Shown piece after piece: positions 63,420 to 64,000 of a DNA stretch of 64,000 nt. Source of the stretch: Marisa cornuarietis. Lineage: Eukaryota > Mollusca > Gastropoda > Architaenioglossa > Ampullariidae. Every line of letters begins with the position of its first letter. Position 1 is the stretch's first letter. Under the pieces are notes generated by a model. It worked only from the letters and a program-made list of their open reading frames with translations. It was not told where the DNA came from and made no database searches. The position numbers and the translations under genes are program-made. The stretch is from NCBI GenBank assembly GCA_004794655.1, contig SMMW01000521.1:2389001-2453000 (forward strand). Direction: 5' to 3'.

Positions 63420-64000
63420 CTGCATCAAACAATGACAAGACAGTTGTATCATTAACGTAACTGTTTCCCAAAACAAAATACCTTACAGAAACCCCAAATA
63501 ATTATTTTTAGTCCTTTTAATTAATGAATGTTCAATATGTCTTCTATCAACTCTCAAAGTGGTTTTTCATAAAATCTTTTATAATTAGGTATATTTTATA
63601 ACTATATACAGTGATTAATTTCATATTTACTTTTGTTGAACACAGAATTAGGTAAAATAGAGAATATCTGGGTCATAGCAACACAGCATTTTGAAAAAAA
63701 ACTTGTTCATATGCCACACCATCAACAAGAATTTATTCCCTTTTCAAAAGAAGGCCAGTTCAAGGCCAAGGAAAATTTCTCCGATTCCTTCTCTTATCTT
63801 GACAAGACAAAGGGCCGGGAAATTCTTAGTACGCATGATGTAAACCCACTTTGAATATAGCCTGTCAAAATAGCCAATCACAATCACAGAAAAATGCTTC
63901 GAAACTTCTCAGGTGTCCCAAAGTCCAGTTTTGCGTCCAGATGTAAACAAAAGTGGACTAAAGCTCAGGGCTCCTTCAAGGATACTTTCTGAGACGCTAC
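63420..64000. other. First intron side of paralogue 5, no assigned exon
   Basis: Contains a 73-residue plus-strand ORF (63633-63854) without a recognisable domain. No signal-peptide exon with a TCAG|GTAC-type donor was seen, which fits the spacing expected from paralogue 4. Confidence 0.4.

Noticed and set aside
63633..63854. 73-residue plus-strand ORF near the right edge
   Set aside because: No recognisable domain, no paralogous copy in the window, and located in the expected first intron of paralogue 5.
1..64000. CRISPR arrays, operons or prokaryotic elements
   Set aside because: All repeats are microsatellites or dispersed elements. Genes have spliceosomal introns.

Overview
The window looks like nuclear DNA of a mollusc, most likely a gastropod. 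It is AT-rich, intron-dense, and full of microsatellites, tRNA-derived SINEs and decayed LINEs. It also carries a fibrinogen-related (FBG/FReD) lectin gene, a family greatly expanded in gastropod immunity. The species cannot be named from sequence alone. No prokaryotic features, rRNA genes or true tRNA genes were found.

The main content is a tandem array, all on the minus strand, of immunoglobulin-superfamily (IgSF) type I transmembrane receptors. Paralogue 1 (1-997) is cut by the left edge. Paralogue 2 (4763-9675) is complete, with two Ig domains. Paralogue 3 (27619-34959) and paralogue 4 (44138-49548) are complete, with four Ig domains each. Paralogue 5 (56766-63419) is cut by the right edge and has lost its second Ig domain. 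I rebuilt exon chains from splice consensus, phase and paralogue comparison. The three complete chains close in frame at 438, 599 and 597 aa. Each has a signal-peptide exon, phase-1 Ig exons (Ig2 is split 1-0-1), a one-exon transmembrane segment without charged residues, and a three-exon tail rich in YxxL/V/I motifs. Strict TxYxxV (ITSM-like) motifs occur in paralogues 2 and 3, and a terminal YENV in 4 and 5. Paralogues 1-3 form one subfamily, 4 and 5 another.

Between paralogues 2 and 3 lies a different minus-strand immune-type gene (14434-22521). It encodes a secreted protein of about 535 aa with the order signal peptide, EGF-like, PAN/apple, EGF-like, an unrecognised 112-residue module, and a full fibrinogen C-terminal domain.

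The array grew by segmental duplication. Roughly 1-4600 matches 33.8-38.3 kb, and its 5' flank matches 10.7-12.8 kb. Roughly 41.1-45.7 kb matches 53.2-58.2 kb. Relics remain: a TM plus Ig4 stub at 38827-39150, an inverted tail-exon relic near 26.0 kb, and an extra terminal-exon copy at 26982-27056. An ETS-like GGAAGT block lies 160-190 bp upstream of all four visible start codons, which suggests shared control in immune cells.

Mobile DNA includes two SINEs with clear target duplications, an RTE-like LINE with endonuclease but no reverse transcriptase, CR1/L2-like LINE relics, and a non-coding element with terminal inverted repeats and telomere-like tracts that recurs three times.
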